In this document: in pieces, positions 11,201-23,345 of the stretch
Position numbering within the stretch: position 1 is the stretch's first letter
Layout: each line of letters opens with the position of its first letter
Assembly (NCBI GenBank): GCA_907165065.1
Contig: OU015529.1
Coordinates: forward strand, 10,239,554 to 10,303,553
Direction: 5' to 3'
DNA from: Caprimulgus europaeus
Lineage: Eukaryota; Chordata; Aves; Caprimulgiformes; Caprimulgidae
Length of the DNA stretch: 64,000 nucleotides
Program-made: the position numbers and the translations under genes
The notes under the pieces: generated by a model
The model's database searches: none
What the model was told of the DNA's origin: nothing
What the model saw: the letters and a program-made list of their open reading frames with translations, nothing else

Positions 11201-12824
11201 TGTTGGTAGAGAGAGCTCACATATGCATAGCCATGTCAGCACTGGCTCTCACTTCCTCTGATTTGAAAAACATAGTATTTAAGAGTGAATAAGGAATCTA
11301 ATTCTATATTTGCATATTCAGAATTCAACATACATTTAAAAAATCTAACCCAAGTTTCAAATGCTCTGGGAAATGTTAAAAACACAGTTCATTAAAAAAA
11401 AAGGCTCTGCAGGTTTCAACACCAAAACAAAGTAGAACAAAAACAGCCAGTTACTTGGACCTCAATTACTTTTCATGAGCTACAGATACTCGGGATCAAA
11501 GGCATTAGCTGTGGAGGAGTCCTTTTCAAATTAGAGGTGATTATAATGCTCAGAATGAGCAATAAATTTTGCTCCAAAATTATTGACAGTCACTAAGTTA
11601 GGGCATGTGTGCACCATCTCTTGAGGAAACAAAAGAGCAAAACTTTACTGTAAGTATTTTTGCTCCAGCCAAGATAGGAAGGTGCAGTTACCAGACACAT
11701 ACTGATTCCTTTAAGTAACATGCTTCTGTTTCTTAGATGTAAAACACCAGAGAAGCTTGGTAAAAGCTGAAAGATTTCCATCAGGAGGAAGTTTGTTGCT
11801 TTCTAGACATGGTGAAGGAATCTGGGATTCAAATCAACAGTGCTAAGAGCTCCCGGTGCTTGAGGAACTAGGGATTTTATTTTGGCATCCTGAGAATTAG
11901 GTACCAAGGTTGAAGGTCTTTAATACAGACACAAAAACATAGGCTGAATTTCCAGCAGAACTGGCTACACTGAGGAGATTGATATATGCAGAGCACAATG
12001 GAAAGCGATGCCATTTTCCATCACATGTCAGAGGCAGCCCTGAGATCTTCCCACAGTTGTGTGAGCAGGTCTAGTGACAGTATGGACTGAACAGCGGCAT
12101 GAGAAAGCGTCCTTTCCATACCACCCTGCAATCTGGCAGTGCTGTGCCAGGCTGCAAAGCTGGTGTGGCTCTTGAGTAGTTACAGCAGCAATTCCTCATT
12201 GCCTTCTTATTCGTTGCAGTAAAACACTAAGTCATAGCTAGAAACTCAGAGCCATGTAAGTAAGGCCTCACATCTCCATTGTTTTAGTAATGGGCATCTA
12301 TTTTCTGCCAGAATGACATCATTTTAGGCTGAAAGATAGCAATGCCTTAACAGGCTACCACTTTCTAGGAAGTGAATAATAGACCATATTATGAAAGCAC
12401 AGGAGGAATTTACTTCAGACAATGTGACACCCTAAGAAGGACTTGGTCACTAAATCTTCAATTTTTGCAGAAAGTGACACAAACTCCTTAAACTGTTAAA
12501 CAGTAATGTTTTCAAAGTCCTATATATTAACCTACATCTGCTCCCATTAATGGGAACAGTAAAGAAACAGAAGCCAATGGTAAGCACTGCTGAGACTCCC
12601 AGGTGAAAGAATAAGATTTTGGTTTTGTGTGTCAATCAAAGGTTGCCTCTAGCACAAATTCTTCCACCTCTAAGCAGACAGTCTCGCAGTATTGAAGCAG
12701 AGGGAATATACCACCTCTGAATTACCACACTCACTTACTGGAGCCCTTTGGCAGTATTTCGCCAGGCTCCTGCACTTGGCTGTTCTGCTGAGAACAAGCA
12801 ACTCAATATGGTGTGACTTAAACC
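8245..12824. other. Intergenic DNA, nothing recognised
   Basis: About 4.6 kb of unique-looking, AT-rich sequence. No frame exceeds about 107 codons, and no repeat family or RNA gene is recognisable. A pyrimidine-rich patch lies near 10360-10560. Confidence 0.6.
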
Positions 12825-13200
12825 AGGATGCACAAAAGGGACTGAGAGGGGAGGACCTCATCACAATGTTCCAGTGCTTAAAGGGTGGCTACAAAAAAGT
12901 TGGAGACTCCCTTTTTACAAGGAGTCACATGGAAAAGGCGAAGGGTAATGAGTACAAATTACTCCTGGGGATATTCTGATTGGATAGAAGAGGAAAATTT
13001 TTCACAATGAGAAAAATCAGCCATCAGAATAATCTCCCCAGGGAAGTGGTGGATTCCCCAACATTGGACACTTTTAAGATTCAGCTGGACAGGGTGCTGG
13101 GCCATCTTGTCTAGACCAGACTTGCTCTGCTTTTGCCAAGAGAGATTGGACCAGATGACCCTTGGGTCCCTCCCAACCTGGTATTCTGTGATTCGATGAT
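12825..13200 (+). mobile_element. CR1 LINE fragment, 3' end
   Basis: The sequence follows the 3' portion of CR1. In order it shows GAGGGGAGGACCTCATCAC (around 12846), an AAAATTTTTCACAATGAG segment, CCAGGGAAGTGGTGGATTCC, GGTTGGACCAGATGA-like sequence (GATTGGACCAGATGACC, around 13144), and CCCAACCTGGTATTCTG. It ends in the imperfect 8-mer repeats ATTCTGTGATTCGATGAT. CR1 is the dominant LINE of birds and other sauropsids, and heavy 5' truncation is typical of it. Only the 3' untranslated part, and possibly the very end of ORF2, remains, with no intact reverse transcriptase. A frame at 12692-12979 runs into it and is an artefact. This is the best preserved transposable element in the window. Confidence 0.93.
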
Positions 13201-16200
13201 AATGTAATAATAATATCTTTCACATGGAAATAGCATGGTTGGGTAGGATGGAGTTAAAGGGTAAAAATAGCTCCCAAATGGATGTTTCAATAACAAGCAT
13301 TCTGTGAGATGAGACATATCCTGGCCCAAAGTTTATCCCTACCAGAATCACCCTTATAAAATCCTGTCTTCACTGCAAGCAAGACAGCTGAGAATCAGAC
13401 TTATTTATAGCTAAAGTCTTTAAATTTTATGGACAGTGTTACTGGCTTGACTCAACCTTTCTCCTTGTGAGTGGTTAGCCAGAGAACTGGCAACGGCTCC
13501 TTGGGCTGTGCATCCTCTTTCTGTGTTACAAGACTCCTTGTCCTATTTTTTTGACCCATCTTTTCCCTCTAAAGCTCCACAGTTCTGAAGATGTGATTGC
13601 AATTAAGTCTCTGTGCATTATTTGCATTATTAATACATAGTTCTCTAAGACTTTGCACCAGCCTCTTCCAGTAAAAAAAAAAAAAATGACAGCAGGGAAA
13701 CTGTGAAAAACAGTATAACTAAGAAAACCTTGTTATTTTGGGGGTATGCCATGCTTAACTACTGTTCTACCATGAGCTAAAAGTGCAGCTTCTCTTGAAA
13801 TACAGAGAGCTGACAGAGTGCCAGATGCATAGATATCCTATTTAGAAGTACCCCTATAATAAATATTTCCCTTTGGAAAAGGGAAGACAGAAGACATTCA
13901 TATTCAAATACAGCTATCAACATATAAATGAGCAGAAATCATTCTAAGCTTCATGGGCTCTCATGGATACAACGGAAGAAGATTAAGCCACAAACTTCCC
14001 ATTTGATCACAACCCTATTTCTAGCCAGGGAAGCTATATGACTGCTGCTGGCAAAGGGCACACTGAAATGTGGTACTCCATCACCCATCTCTCAAGGCTT
14101 TGCACTTGCTGGTGTCTCATTCAAGTAGAGTTGAGAGGTGACTCTCCTCAAAGAGCTGCAAAATTCCTAGGACCATAGTCCCAAGGAATAACTGCCTCTC
14201 TTTACATATAGGAGCCACAGGGCTCCCTGAAATCCCCTACAGCCATATCCAGCTGTGCCTAATTACCTCATTTTCATAGTTAATATCATCTGAGGAAGAA
14301 GTAGTGAAGACTTTGAAGGAGAGTTCCTAATGGCTGGACTTTGATTTCTCCACTCATAACAGAGCAGGGAACCTAGGAGTGTGTCTATTTCAAAACCAGT
14401 TATTTTAGGGGAGAGGGGATGGGAAGAAGAGTGTTTTCACCAACAATGCTGTGCTGTCTGGGGTGGTGGAAGTCTCAGAGGGAGGTCACTGGAGCAGAGA
14501 GTGCTCCTTAGCACATCTCCCACTCAGAGATCCCTAATGACAAGATCCTGCAGATCTTCCCAGTTTCAGGTACTCAAACATCCTTTTCCAGCACCATTGC
14601 TGCAGGCCATGGCAGAAGGATAGCCAGCAGATGATGCAAACCTGTGTGTAATTTTCAAACACTTGATACTTTTTAATGTGTCTGCAGCTACTTGTGCGCT
14701 TAAGTGCCATACAGTAAGTGCTTAGAAAAGTTCATGGAAGGAGTGATCAATTGAATCCCATCCGAGTTACCTCTTGGTCTCTGTTTCCCCTGGTTCCTTT
14801 GTTATGCTTCTCACATTTGTATACAGACAACTCAGAAACTTTCCTAGGTGACCTTTGAATCTCTGCCTTTCTTCCTTTGTTCCATTTCCTGAGTTTTTCA
14901 CTTAATGTTCTCTCTGCACTTTTTTCCTTCTCCGTGGATCTTGAATTATCTGTGTCATCACTTAAGATTTTCCCCCTGTTGTCCAAGTATTTACTTCAGC
15001 AGCCTCTTCCTCTCTCTGCCTCTGCTGAACAGTTATCTTGGCCTTGCCCTTCGGCCCATTTCTTTAAACACTTCACTTTCTCTGTGGAGCTGTTTCTGGT
15101 GGTATGTTGGTTTTCCTTCTGTTCAAATTAATTCCATCCTACCTCTTACTGACATGTTCCAAAATAAGCCCTAAATGTCCAATAAAAGTAAAAACCTCCT
15201 ACGTTAGGTCCTGCTCCAAAGCTGATGAAGTCAATGGAAAGACTCCATCAGCTTCCAAAGATTTGGTCTGATTTACGCAACTTTTTGATTCTTTCTTGTG
15301 CACATGGGCACAGTTGCTATTTATAAATTGTGGATTTCATATTGCAAAATATTTGGGACTCTGTTCTCACAACCTTGCAGAATTATGAAAAGAAAAAAAA
15401 AAGGAAGGGGTATTTTTTATAGTCAAAATGAAAATCTGAACCAAAAATAGAATGGGATTGTTAACCAAAAATTTAAATTCAGATGTAACTGGTTTTGTCC
15501 TGGAGGACAGACGAGGTTCAGAAGGTTTCTGCCTTTGAGTACTTTCTCTTTCAAATTTAATGGCATTGTTCACTTATTTTTCACGTTCCTAACAAATTTG
15601 GAAGCATCCCTGGTGACTTCTGAAAGGGGTATGATTTCTGCAGGTGCTGGGTACTTATGAAACACTGCTAACATGTCCTGAATATCTTGATTCCCTCAGC
15701 TAAAAGTACCCAAATCACTAATTGCTTTTGAATCTTTATACCAATACATTTTGTTCTTTAGTTCAAAATTAGTGATGATGTTATGACAGTGAAAAATATT
15801 ATTATGATTAAAGTTTCCAAAACAGGTTCAGAAACATTTGAAAAAGTAAGAAACACTTCAGTCTGGGGTTAGAATGTCACTTGACATCTCATTGCAGCCC
15901 AGCAGTTCTGGTTGACCCTTGGAGTGGCTTTGGTTCATGTTCATCATTTGGTCTTTGCAGAGAGTAAAAGTCCAAAATCAATGAAGCACAGCAGTGTGAG
16001 AACATGAAGCTCTCCTAAAATAGCCAGAGAAGGTTTATTCCTGCTAACTCCCTGGTAGAGTCAGTGGGTTTTATCATAGTAATAGTGAAATATTCTTAAT
16101 ATAAAAAAAAAAAAGAGTGTGGCATCTGTGTTACTGTGGAAATTTTACTTGCAAAGCAGAAGTCTAGAGTCAAAAGAAATGTCGTCTTCTTGCAACGTGG

Positions 16201-17009
16201 CCTTTCTGCCAGCATCTTCTCCACTGACTACTTTGTTAGTCACACTTCTATTATTATGTGATAAGAACTGAATCCTTTAACTTTAATGAAGACCCTGGAA
16301 TAAATTCCCATTTGAAGAGAAAGGGCGTTTCGGCATACGATATCTTAACGTCCTCAAGCTCTTAGGTAGAGATTCTTCAAGAATAGGACATGGTACACCT
16401 AACAGAGCTTTCTTTATTTTGTTCTTCTAAAGTGCAGAACTAAATAACAAAAAAGATTTTTGCATTTCTTGACAGAGACCAGATTCCTTCTTTTATAGCA
16501 GTCTGAGCCTTACACAGTACATTTCAATGTTTGATTCCAGCTAAAGTGGAAGTTGAATCAAGTCTATGTGGTTGTATTGATTTTAAGGTTTGATTAGCAA
16601 GGTGCTTCAACCTGGGTTTAATTTTGTGTCTGTGAACAGTCATTGAACTCAGTACACAATCTGATGAGTATTCATGGGTATTTTTTAAGGGTAAAGGAAA
16701 GGGCAAACATCTCAATCAATTTTGAAAGAGAGGCTTGGATGCAGTAGGCAGTATCACTATTACACTAAATAAGATAAGAACAGGTCTTCCACTGGTGGAA
16801 GTGTGAAAAGGTCCACTGGAGTCAAAGGTATTGGGTTTATGGGATTTATGCACCTGTCTTGCCTTTATCACAATGTTGCTAACAGGAACTGGACAAAAAA
16901 TGCAAATATAATTTTACCCCTCCAAAATCTGTTGACGCTGTTCTCATTTCTTAAAGCTTGATTTGGAAGAAAAACATTAATTTTCCAAAAGCCCTGTTTT
17001 GTCAGATTT
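13201..17009. other. Intergenic DNA, nothing recognised
   Basis: AT-rich unique sequence with an A14 run at 13673-13686 and a pyrimidine-rich stretch at about 14870-15120. No supported gene or RNA is seen. Confidence 0.6.
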
Positions 17010-17074
17010 TGTTTGGGGGTTGGACAAGGTGATCTCCAGAGGTCCCTTCCAACCTCTACCATTCAGTGAATCTG
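17010..17074 (+). mobile_element. CR1 LINE remnant, extreme 3' end
   Basis: The string GGGGTTGGACAAGGTGATCT, then CCAGAGGTCCCTTCCAACCT, is the classic end of CR1. The terminal 8-mers are degraded (CATTCAGTGAATCTG). Only about 65 bases are recognisable. Confidence 0.88.
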
Positions 17075-17811
17075 TTTTCTTCTTCTTACCACTTTTGTAA
17101 CTTTTAAAAGAGATTTCTCTGCCAGGTGCACAACTGCAAAAAAAGAATAAAAAGGAAAATGGGAGATGACGGGGAAACTGTAGCCATTATCATAACAATG
17201 ATAGTATAAATATGTACTACTTGGTAGTCAGCAAGAAAAGAAAGCAGAAGAAAAGTGGCAAAAATCAAAATCCCAGGTGTTTGAAATGTTCTGACTCTCA
17301 AAAAACAAAAGCAACATCATTTCTGTTGCATTTCAATTGAGACTGTTTTGAAAAAAAAAATTAGAAAGTTATTTTAAAAATATTAAAAACCTGATTTAAA
17401 AAATGTTTTCATAAAGCATGCACTTTTTGTCAAGAAAATTGTAGAATATTCTCTGACATATCTAATGTCAGTATCTGCATTTTCTCTCATTTTTTCTAGT
17501 CAGGATCAGAAACAAAACCAAACAAAACAGAACAAATGTTAAAATCTGTAGTCTTTCTGACAACCTCTGACAGCTTAAAAGAGAAACGTGATAACCCTCC
17601 CGCTACCAAAGACCTCATTTTGGTAAGAGAGCTTAAAATTGAACTTGAGGATCCTTACCTTGTGAACGTGGTTCAGCATCATCCCTATAGAATGGTGACT
17701 ATAGAAATCACTTGGGGACCAGCTAACAAAATGTGCAGGCAACCAAGCCAATAATAGAGAAATGAAGGAGCTTGGAAAAAAGGGAGTGAAAGAAAGGGGA
17801 ATATTTTGTTG

Positions 17812-17833
17812 TGTCTCTCTCTCTCCCTCTCTT
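17812..17833. repeat. (CT)n microsatellite
   Basis: The run is TGTCTCTCTCTCTCCCTCTC and continues into CTTTG. It is a short, imperfect dinucleotide repeat. Confidence 0.75.
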
Positions 17834-19400
17834 TGTCTGCTTTGTCCCTTAAGGTTCAGCTACGTGGGCCGTATTGTGTGAACTCGTCTTTGATATCAAT
17901 GGGGACATCTACTTAAAAATTGATGGCATAATATGGCCCCAGGTATTTAAATTAACGAGATGTTAAATACTCTGTAGTTTTATCTGTAATTAGATGACAT
18001 GGATGCAACTTGATCCCAAGAGTGATTTGTAATATTCTGGATTGTCCACTTAGGGCTCGAGGCCTGATCCACTGGCTGCTGACATCTATACGAGTCTTTC
18101 CTTTGACAGTTTTGGAAGCGAGGCCCCTGGCTCACTTGCATACAGCTCTCATTTATTTTTCTATCTGTTTATCAATGTCTATACACAGATGTCTTATCTC
18201 TCCTTTCCACTATCTCAAAATATTTGGGTTTCACATCAGTGAATGTCCTTATTTTGGGGGTAATTTCAATTAATTTTTAACTGTTTTTTTGCTCTGTAGT
18301 TATATTTTGCCTTTTCATTTCTGGCTAATTGTCAGTTTTTGTTCAATATTTACAAGTTTTGCATGAGCAGGATTTCTTATGCTAATCCTCTTCATCTAAT
18401 ATGCTCACTAGAGATGGTTGAAAAAAGTTGGAAGTTTCTTAGAGAAAAAAAGTATCTGTAACATTCCAAGTCCTTTCACACAATTTTTAACTTAAAGGAT
18501 CCATTTTTACCTCTCTCCTATCCAGCAGAAGCCAGTTTCAGTCTCAGTACATATCCTAAGACTACCCACATGACTTGGCAGGATGTGGCAGGACGTTTGA
18601 GTGCTGTGATTCCAGGAAAACCCATGGCATGGCCTCGTCTATGGGTCGAACAAAAGTCAGTATTGGAGCCAGGCATGGGAATCCTCTTTCAAACTTCTTC
18701 CCTGCTTAAACTAGATCTTCCTCTGGAGGAGATGGGAAGGCAGAGAGGGAGTTAGCACTGCCCTCATCACCCCACACTTAATTTCCCCACATTTATCTCA
18801 GGCTGCTGCAATTTTTCCTTGGCACCCGGAGCAGAATTAATGGGGCTTGGAGGCTGAGAGCATCCTGGCTGGGTGCAAAGGCCCTTCAGAGCAGATAAAA
18901 GGCATTAGGATTGTCGTATTAGGAAGCTTCAAATTATGTGAATATTATGAGTAAATAAGCAAATAGCCAATAAAGAGGGAGAGAGAAACAAAAGACAGGA
19001 GTGCAAACAGCACGCGGATGCACCTGGGGTGTTGCCAGGATTTCTCCCACTGGGAACTTTGTCATGCTCAGCTCACCCCCACTTGAACAACCCAAGTGAA
19101 GGACCTTCTGCAGCTCCTTTGCAGAGGCTGTTCCAGGGCCAACTGTTGTTTGTTTCACAGCCAAGACCAGAAGCTCCTGAGATTGCACTTGTGTCTCCCT
19201 TCTGCTCTGTATCACCCCATTTCTCCATAGCAGAGTCCGTTGGGCTTGCTGGAAAGGACTCCCCTCCCTCTGGTGCACAGAGCTACTACGCGGGGAGGGG
19301 AGCTGCCTCATCGCTTGCTCAGTCTATACATATTTAAGTCTTTTAATCTTTCTCCCCAAGCCAGTCCTAGCAGCCCCTTCATTGCGCTTGCAGCCATCCC

Positions 19401-19515
19401 CAACTCCTCCAATTTGCCTGCGGTAATGAGGTGCCCAGTGCCGAGCGCGGTGCTCCAGGTCCAGCCTACACGTGCTCCGTGCGGGGGGACCGCTGCCTCG
19501 CTGACACATTCCCGT
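19401..19515. other. Small CpG-enriched patch
   Basis: GTGCCGAGCGCGGTGCTCC and GTGCGGGGGGACCGC lie in an otherwise CpG-poor setting. It is too short for a standard CpG island, and no exon is evident. Confidence 0.3.
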
Positions 19516-19525
19516 CTTTTCTTTT

Positions 19526-19552
19526 CTCTCTCTCTCTTTTTTTTTTTTTTTT
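19526..19552. repeat. Pyrimidine tract (CT)n then T16
   Basis: CTCTCTCTCTC is followed by sixteen T at 19537-19552 and then CCCTTCAG. It resembles a strong 3' splice site, but no supported exon follows. Confidence 0.75.
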
Positions 19553-20796
19553 CCCTTCAGTGATCATCATTCAAAATTAAAATAACATGGAAAGGCAAAG
19601 CAACTGAAATCAAAATCTAGTGCATAATTAGATACAGCATGAGACAACAAACACGTCTTTGCTATCTGCCTCTGTATTGTAAACAATGATTACTTTACAT
19701 GTTCAATGTGCCATGAAAGAAGAAAGAGCCTCTTGTGATGTTTTGTGAGAGCTTTGACTACATTTGCCCACTTTTCAAACAACAAAAAAATAAACTCACA
19801 CTAACAAGGTGTATGTTTTCAGTCCTAAAATATGGGGTCACTCTCTGTTAAGGGGTCCATTCAATGATGAAATGAGATCAAAATGGTTAAGGCCACTGAA
19901 AGAAAGCAACAAGGATTTGTCTGAAGTTCTGGTATACTGGCTATTATTTCAAGCAAATAAGGATGCCTGGCTTTATTCTTCATGCTCCCTTGCCCCTTTT
20001 GAAAAACTGAAAAGAGAAAGGAAATGGCTAAGTTGTATCATCTATTACCTTGATGAGTGCTTATAACTCTTGATTCAGAGTTAATCATTAATCGAGGTTT
20101 TTGTGGTGATTGTTTTAGCTATGAAGTTTCCACATTAAATTTGTGCAGCACATTGGCGTGGAAAAGAAAAAGTCAAATACAAAAATCAAATAAAGTGATT
20201 AGAGAGGCTGGATGTGCATGTCTGTATAGATTTATATGTCCTGCTGGTTTTATTTTAATACACACATGAATATTTGTATATCTCTGTCAAAACTGCTGAC
20301 CCTTAAATTGGAAGTGCTTTCTTGCTCAAAACCAGATTGCTTTGATCTATTATTTTTTAATGTATTTATTCATTTATTCTGTCCAGCCTCTGATACTCCT
20401 ACTTATTCTGAGCAGTACTCTCAAATTGGGAAAAAATATTGTTCTCATAATCTCTTGTGTATTTAAAAAAATTTTTTTTTGCTCATTTTGACAAATAATA
20501 AAAAGCTTGAAAACTTCTGCAAAGCAAAAAAATTATATCACTTCAGGGCTGTAGAAACTTGTTTATGTTTTGATCATTCCAAGACATTTCATTTTAGTAC
20601 TGGGATTGTTATTTTTGTATGCTAATTAACGTACATTTCAAACAATCTTGTTTTGAACTGAAAAAATGGATTTTTTTTTTGTTTTGAAACTTATGTTCCA
20701 ACAATTAAAAAAACTATTCAATTAAAAATGCAAAAACATAAACATTTTCTGTAGAAAGTCTTGATGGCAAGAAATCAGCACTTTTTGACAAAAGGC

Positions 20797-20822
20797 TCTT
20801 TTTTTTTCTTTTTTTTTTTTTT
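20797..20822. repeat. T-rich low-complexity tract
   Basis: This is nearly pure T with a single C interruption. Confidence 0.75.
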
Positions 20823-21114
20823 GAAAAAGCCATGACTATCTTTAGCAATGAAAATGTGTTGAGAAAAAAGGGTGATCTTTATCTATTCCTGGTATAACAT
20901 AAGTGAATTTAGTACAATTCCATATACCATGACTTACCTACTAAAACGCAATAAGGTTTTATGTGAGGCAAAAATATGATTAAATGCCAGAGTATTACAG
21001 TCTGACCCTTGGAGAGCAATAAAAGATACACTTGAAGAATCCCCTTTATATAAATGTATGGGTGTGAGCGTATGCACTTGTGTGTGTCTCTATGGACCCC
21101 ATATATATCTGATC

Positions 21115-21147
21115 ACCCATCCATCCATCCATGCGTTCATCCATCCT
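21115..21147 (+). repeat. (CATC)n microsatellite, interrupted
   Basis: CCCATCCATCCATCCATG is followed by CGTTCATCCATCC. The tetranucleotide repeat has one interruption. Confidence 0.8.
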
Positions 21148-22347
21148 TGCACTCACACATGGTCTTTACTCCAGCACAAATAACTCAACTTCCTTTTGTA
21201 GGGATCTGCTCATCATATCCATTTAAGGGAATAATGATCCATTGTTGACTTGTTTGTACTCCATCCATGCACATAGCTATTAATTTATTAATTAATCCTC
21301 CTAAAAAGTCACACCTCTTCTTTCTAGATTGGTTGTCCTCATTTTCTATTATTTAACATCACTCCCACTAAACCATCACATCTTGTTTTACTAACTCAGA
21401 TCCTGAATCAAACATCTATTTCTTAAGGGTTTTCCAGCAAGTATATTTCATCTGCGCACTAAACTCTTGTGGTTAGATTTAGGTCTCGAATCATTATTAT
21501 TCAGAAACAGCAAACTATTCAGCTTGAAACAAGAGCATGACTTTTTTTAGGTTTATTAAAATTGCATTAAGGGGTTTGGGTTTTTTTCTAAACCCAGTAC
21601 TTAGAATGGCTGGAATTGTAATGTGTTTATATAAACTGTATTTCTGCAACCATTGACCAGGGTAATAAATAATTTAGTCAATATTTCTTTAAATACTATT
21701 TTGTTTGGTTTAAACCCAAGGTTAGACATATATATTTTAAAGCATTGCCTTACTCTGCCTTTTTATACGTATATAAAAAAAATTTAAAAGGTTATTATGG
21801 TAAAGAAAAATATCTTGACTTTTTATCTCTGCTAGCTCATATGTTGTGGCCACTTTGGTGGCTACAAAAGAAATGTTCTGAAGATTTTTAGGAAGAAATT
21901 AAAAACTATTAGCTTAGTTGATCATTATACTTATTTTGTGCATTTCTTCCCCCAAAGTAAAATGAATGAATCCAAATTAACATGACAAATGGCTGGGTAT
22001 GATACGCCCACAGTGATTAAAACACTCAGAGAAGTTGCAATAGTTCTGCTTTGTTTATTTCTGTTAATTGTGAGGAGAAGCCGCTCACACAGGACCAGGC
22101 AGAGCAGTAGGAGATGGGGATGTGGGGTGGGAGCCCAGCTTGGGTTGCACTCCCTCCCTGAGAGATGCTCTCTGGTACCTGCATGGCCGTCCCCATGGTC
22201 CCCCGTGATCCCCAGGCAGGGTCAGTGGGCACCTGCACTGCAAGAGCATTTTTTTTCAAAAATACTGCAGCTTAAAAAACCCCACAGATTATCTCAGAGA
22301 TGAATCCTGCCAAGGTGCTCCTGGAGTGTGGGCTCTCTCCCTCCGCC

Positions 22348-22392
22348 CCACACACACATGTGGGTGCACATGCATGCACACACACTTGCACT
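22348..22392. repeat. CA/TG-rich imperfect microsatellite
   Basis: CCCACACACACATGTGGGTG is followed by CACATGCATGCACACACAC. The alternating purine-pyrimidine sequence has Z-DNA potential. Confidence 0.7.
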
Positions 22393-23035
22393 TGCCACCC
22401 CTGCCCTAACCCCTTGGCAGTCCCCACATCCTTTCAACTACCTCTGCTATCCTCTGCCCCCATCTGAATAGCACAGTCGATTAAGGGGAATTGATGGATC
22501 AAGGCAAAATGCCCAGCAGCTATAATTTTCCCATCCCACCCCAGGCAAAATTTTTCCTACGTGAATGAAGCTGGGAAAAAAAGAAAAAAAAAAAAGATTT
22601 TGACAATGGCCCCCAAAGATAACTCGAAGAAGCTGCTACATCCATTTGATTAAACTGCACAGACACCACCAGCTCCAGGGTTTTCCTAGATCTGAATCCC
22701 CTAGTGCTTTCCTATCGGATTTAAAGCCCCCATCCCTCAACATCTCTCTACACTGAGTGCAACAGTGGTGAGAAAAAAACCCAACCAATCCATCCCTTGA
22801 AATGCTTCCTAACCCCTCTTGCTTCCTTCTGCCTCTGCCTGTGCTGAGAAGGTGCTTTTCCCCACTGGGACCCCAAGGTTTGGTTTGGCCCCAGGGAGGG
22901 GAGATGGGTCTCTGGGGTGGGCGAGGGGACCCCTGCTGCCCCCAGCTCTCCTGCAGCCCCGCCAGCAGCCCCGGTCCTGCTGCGCCAAATGGTGCTCTCC
23001 CACTGCTTTCACATGTCACAAACAATTGCTCTCAT

Positions 23036-23345
23036 CGCTCATCATGCTGAAGTTGTCAGGGCTCCCTGACACCAATAATTTGTGTGAGTTGATCATACTT
23101 CGGTAAATCAACAGGTCGCGACCCCTGACCCGTCAGCCCGGTGCTGGCTGAGAGCCACCTACAAATCTTATGACGGGGACAACAGAGAGGCTGTGAACTG
23201 CTCAAGTGCTCGTGTCTATCAGCTGCCACCAGAGAAGCCGATCCCGTCTGCCCTCCGCCGCTGGAGATGCACTTTACTGCGAGCACAGCCCCGTCTGTTA
23301 GTCCATCTTAATCTCTTCACATCTGTTCGGGTGCGTACATGTGTG
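23036..23345. promoter_or_regulatory. CpG-enriched candidate regulatory element
   Basis: This unique block has several CpGs against a CpG-poor background (ACAGGTCGCGACCCCTGACC, CCGTCAGCCCGG, CCTCCGCCGCTGG). It includes the palindrome GGTCGCGACC at 23114-23123. Retained CpGs in unique DNA often mark methylation-protected or constrained sequence. Function is inferred only. Confidence 0.3.

Larger units (their letters stand above)
17075..23035. other. Intergenic DNA with simple repeats
   Basis: No gene is supported. It holds a CT microsatellite, two T-rich tracts, a CATC repeat and a CA/TG-rich tract, listed separately. A GC-rich segment at 22090-23030 produces overlapping frames of up to 129 codons with no recognisable similarity. 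Confidence 0.55.

Noticed and set aside
12692..12979. 95-codon plus-strand frame.
   Set aside because: Its second half is the CR1 3' region, so the frame is a transposon artefact.
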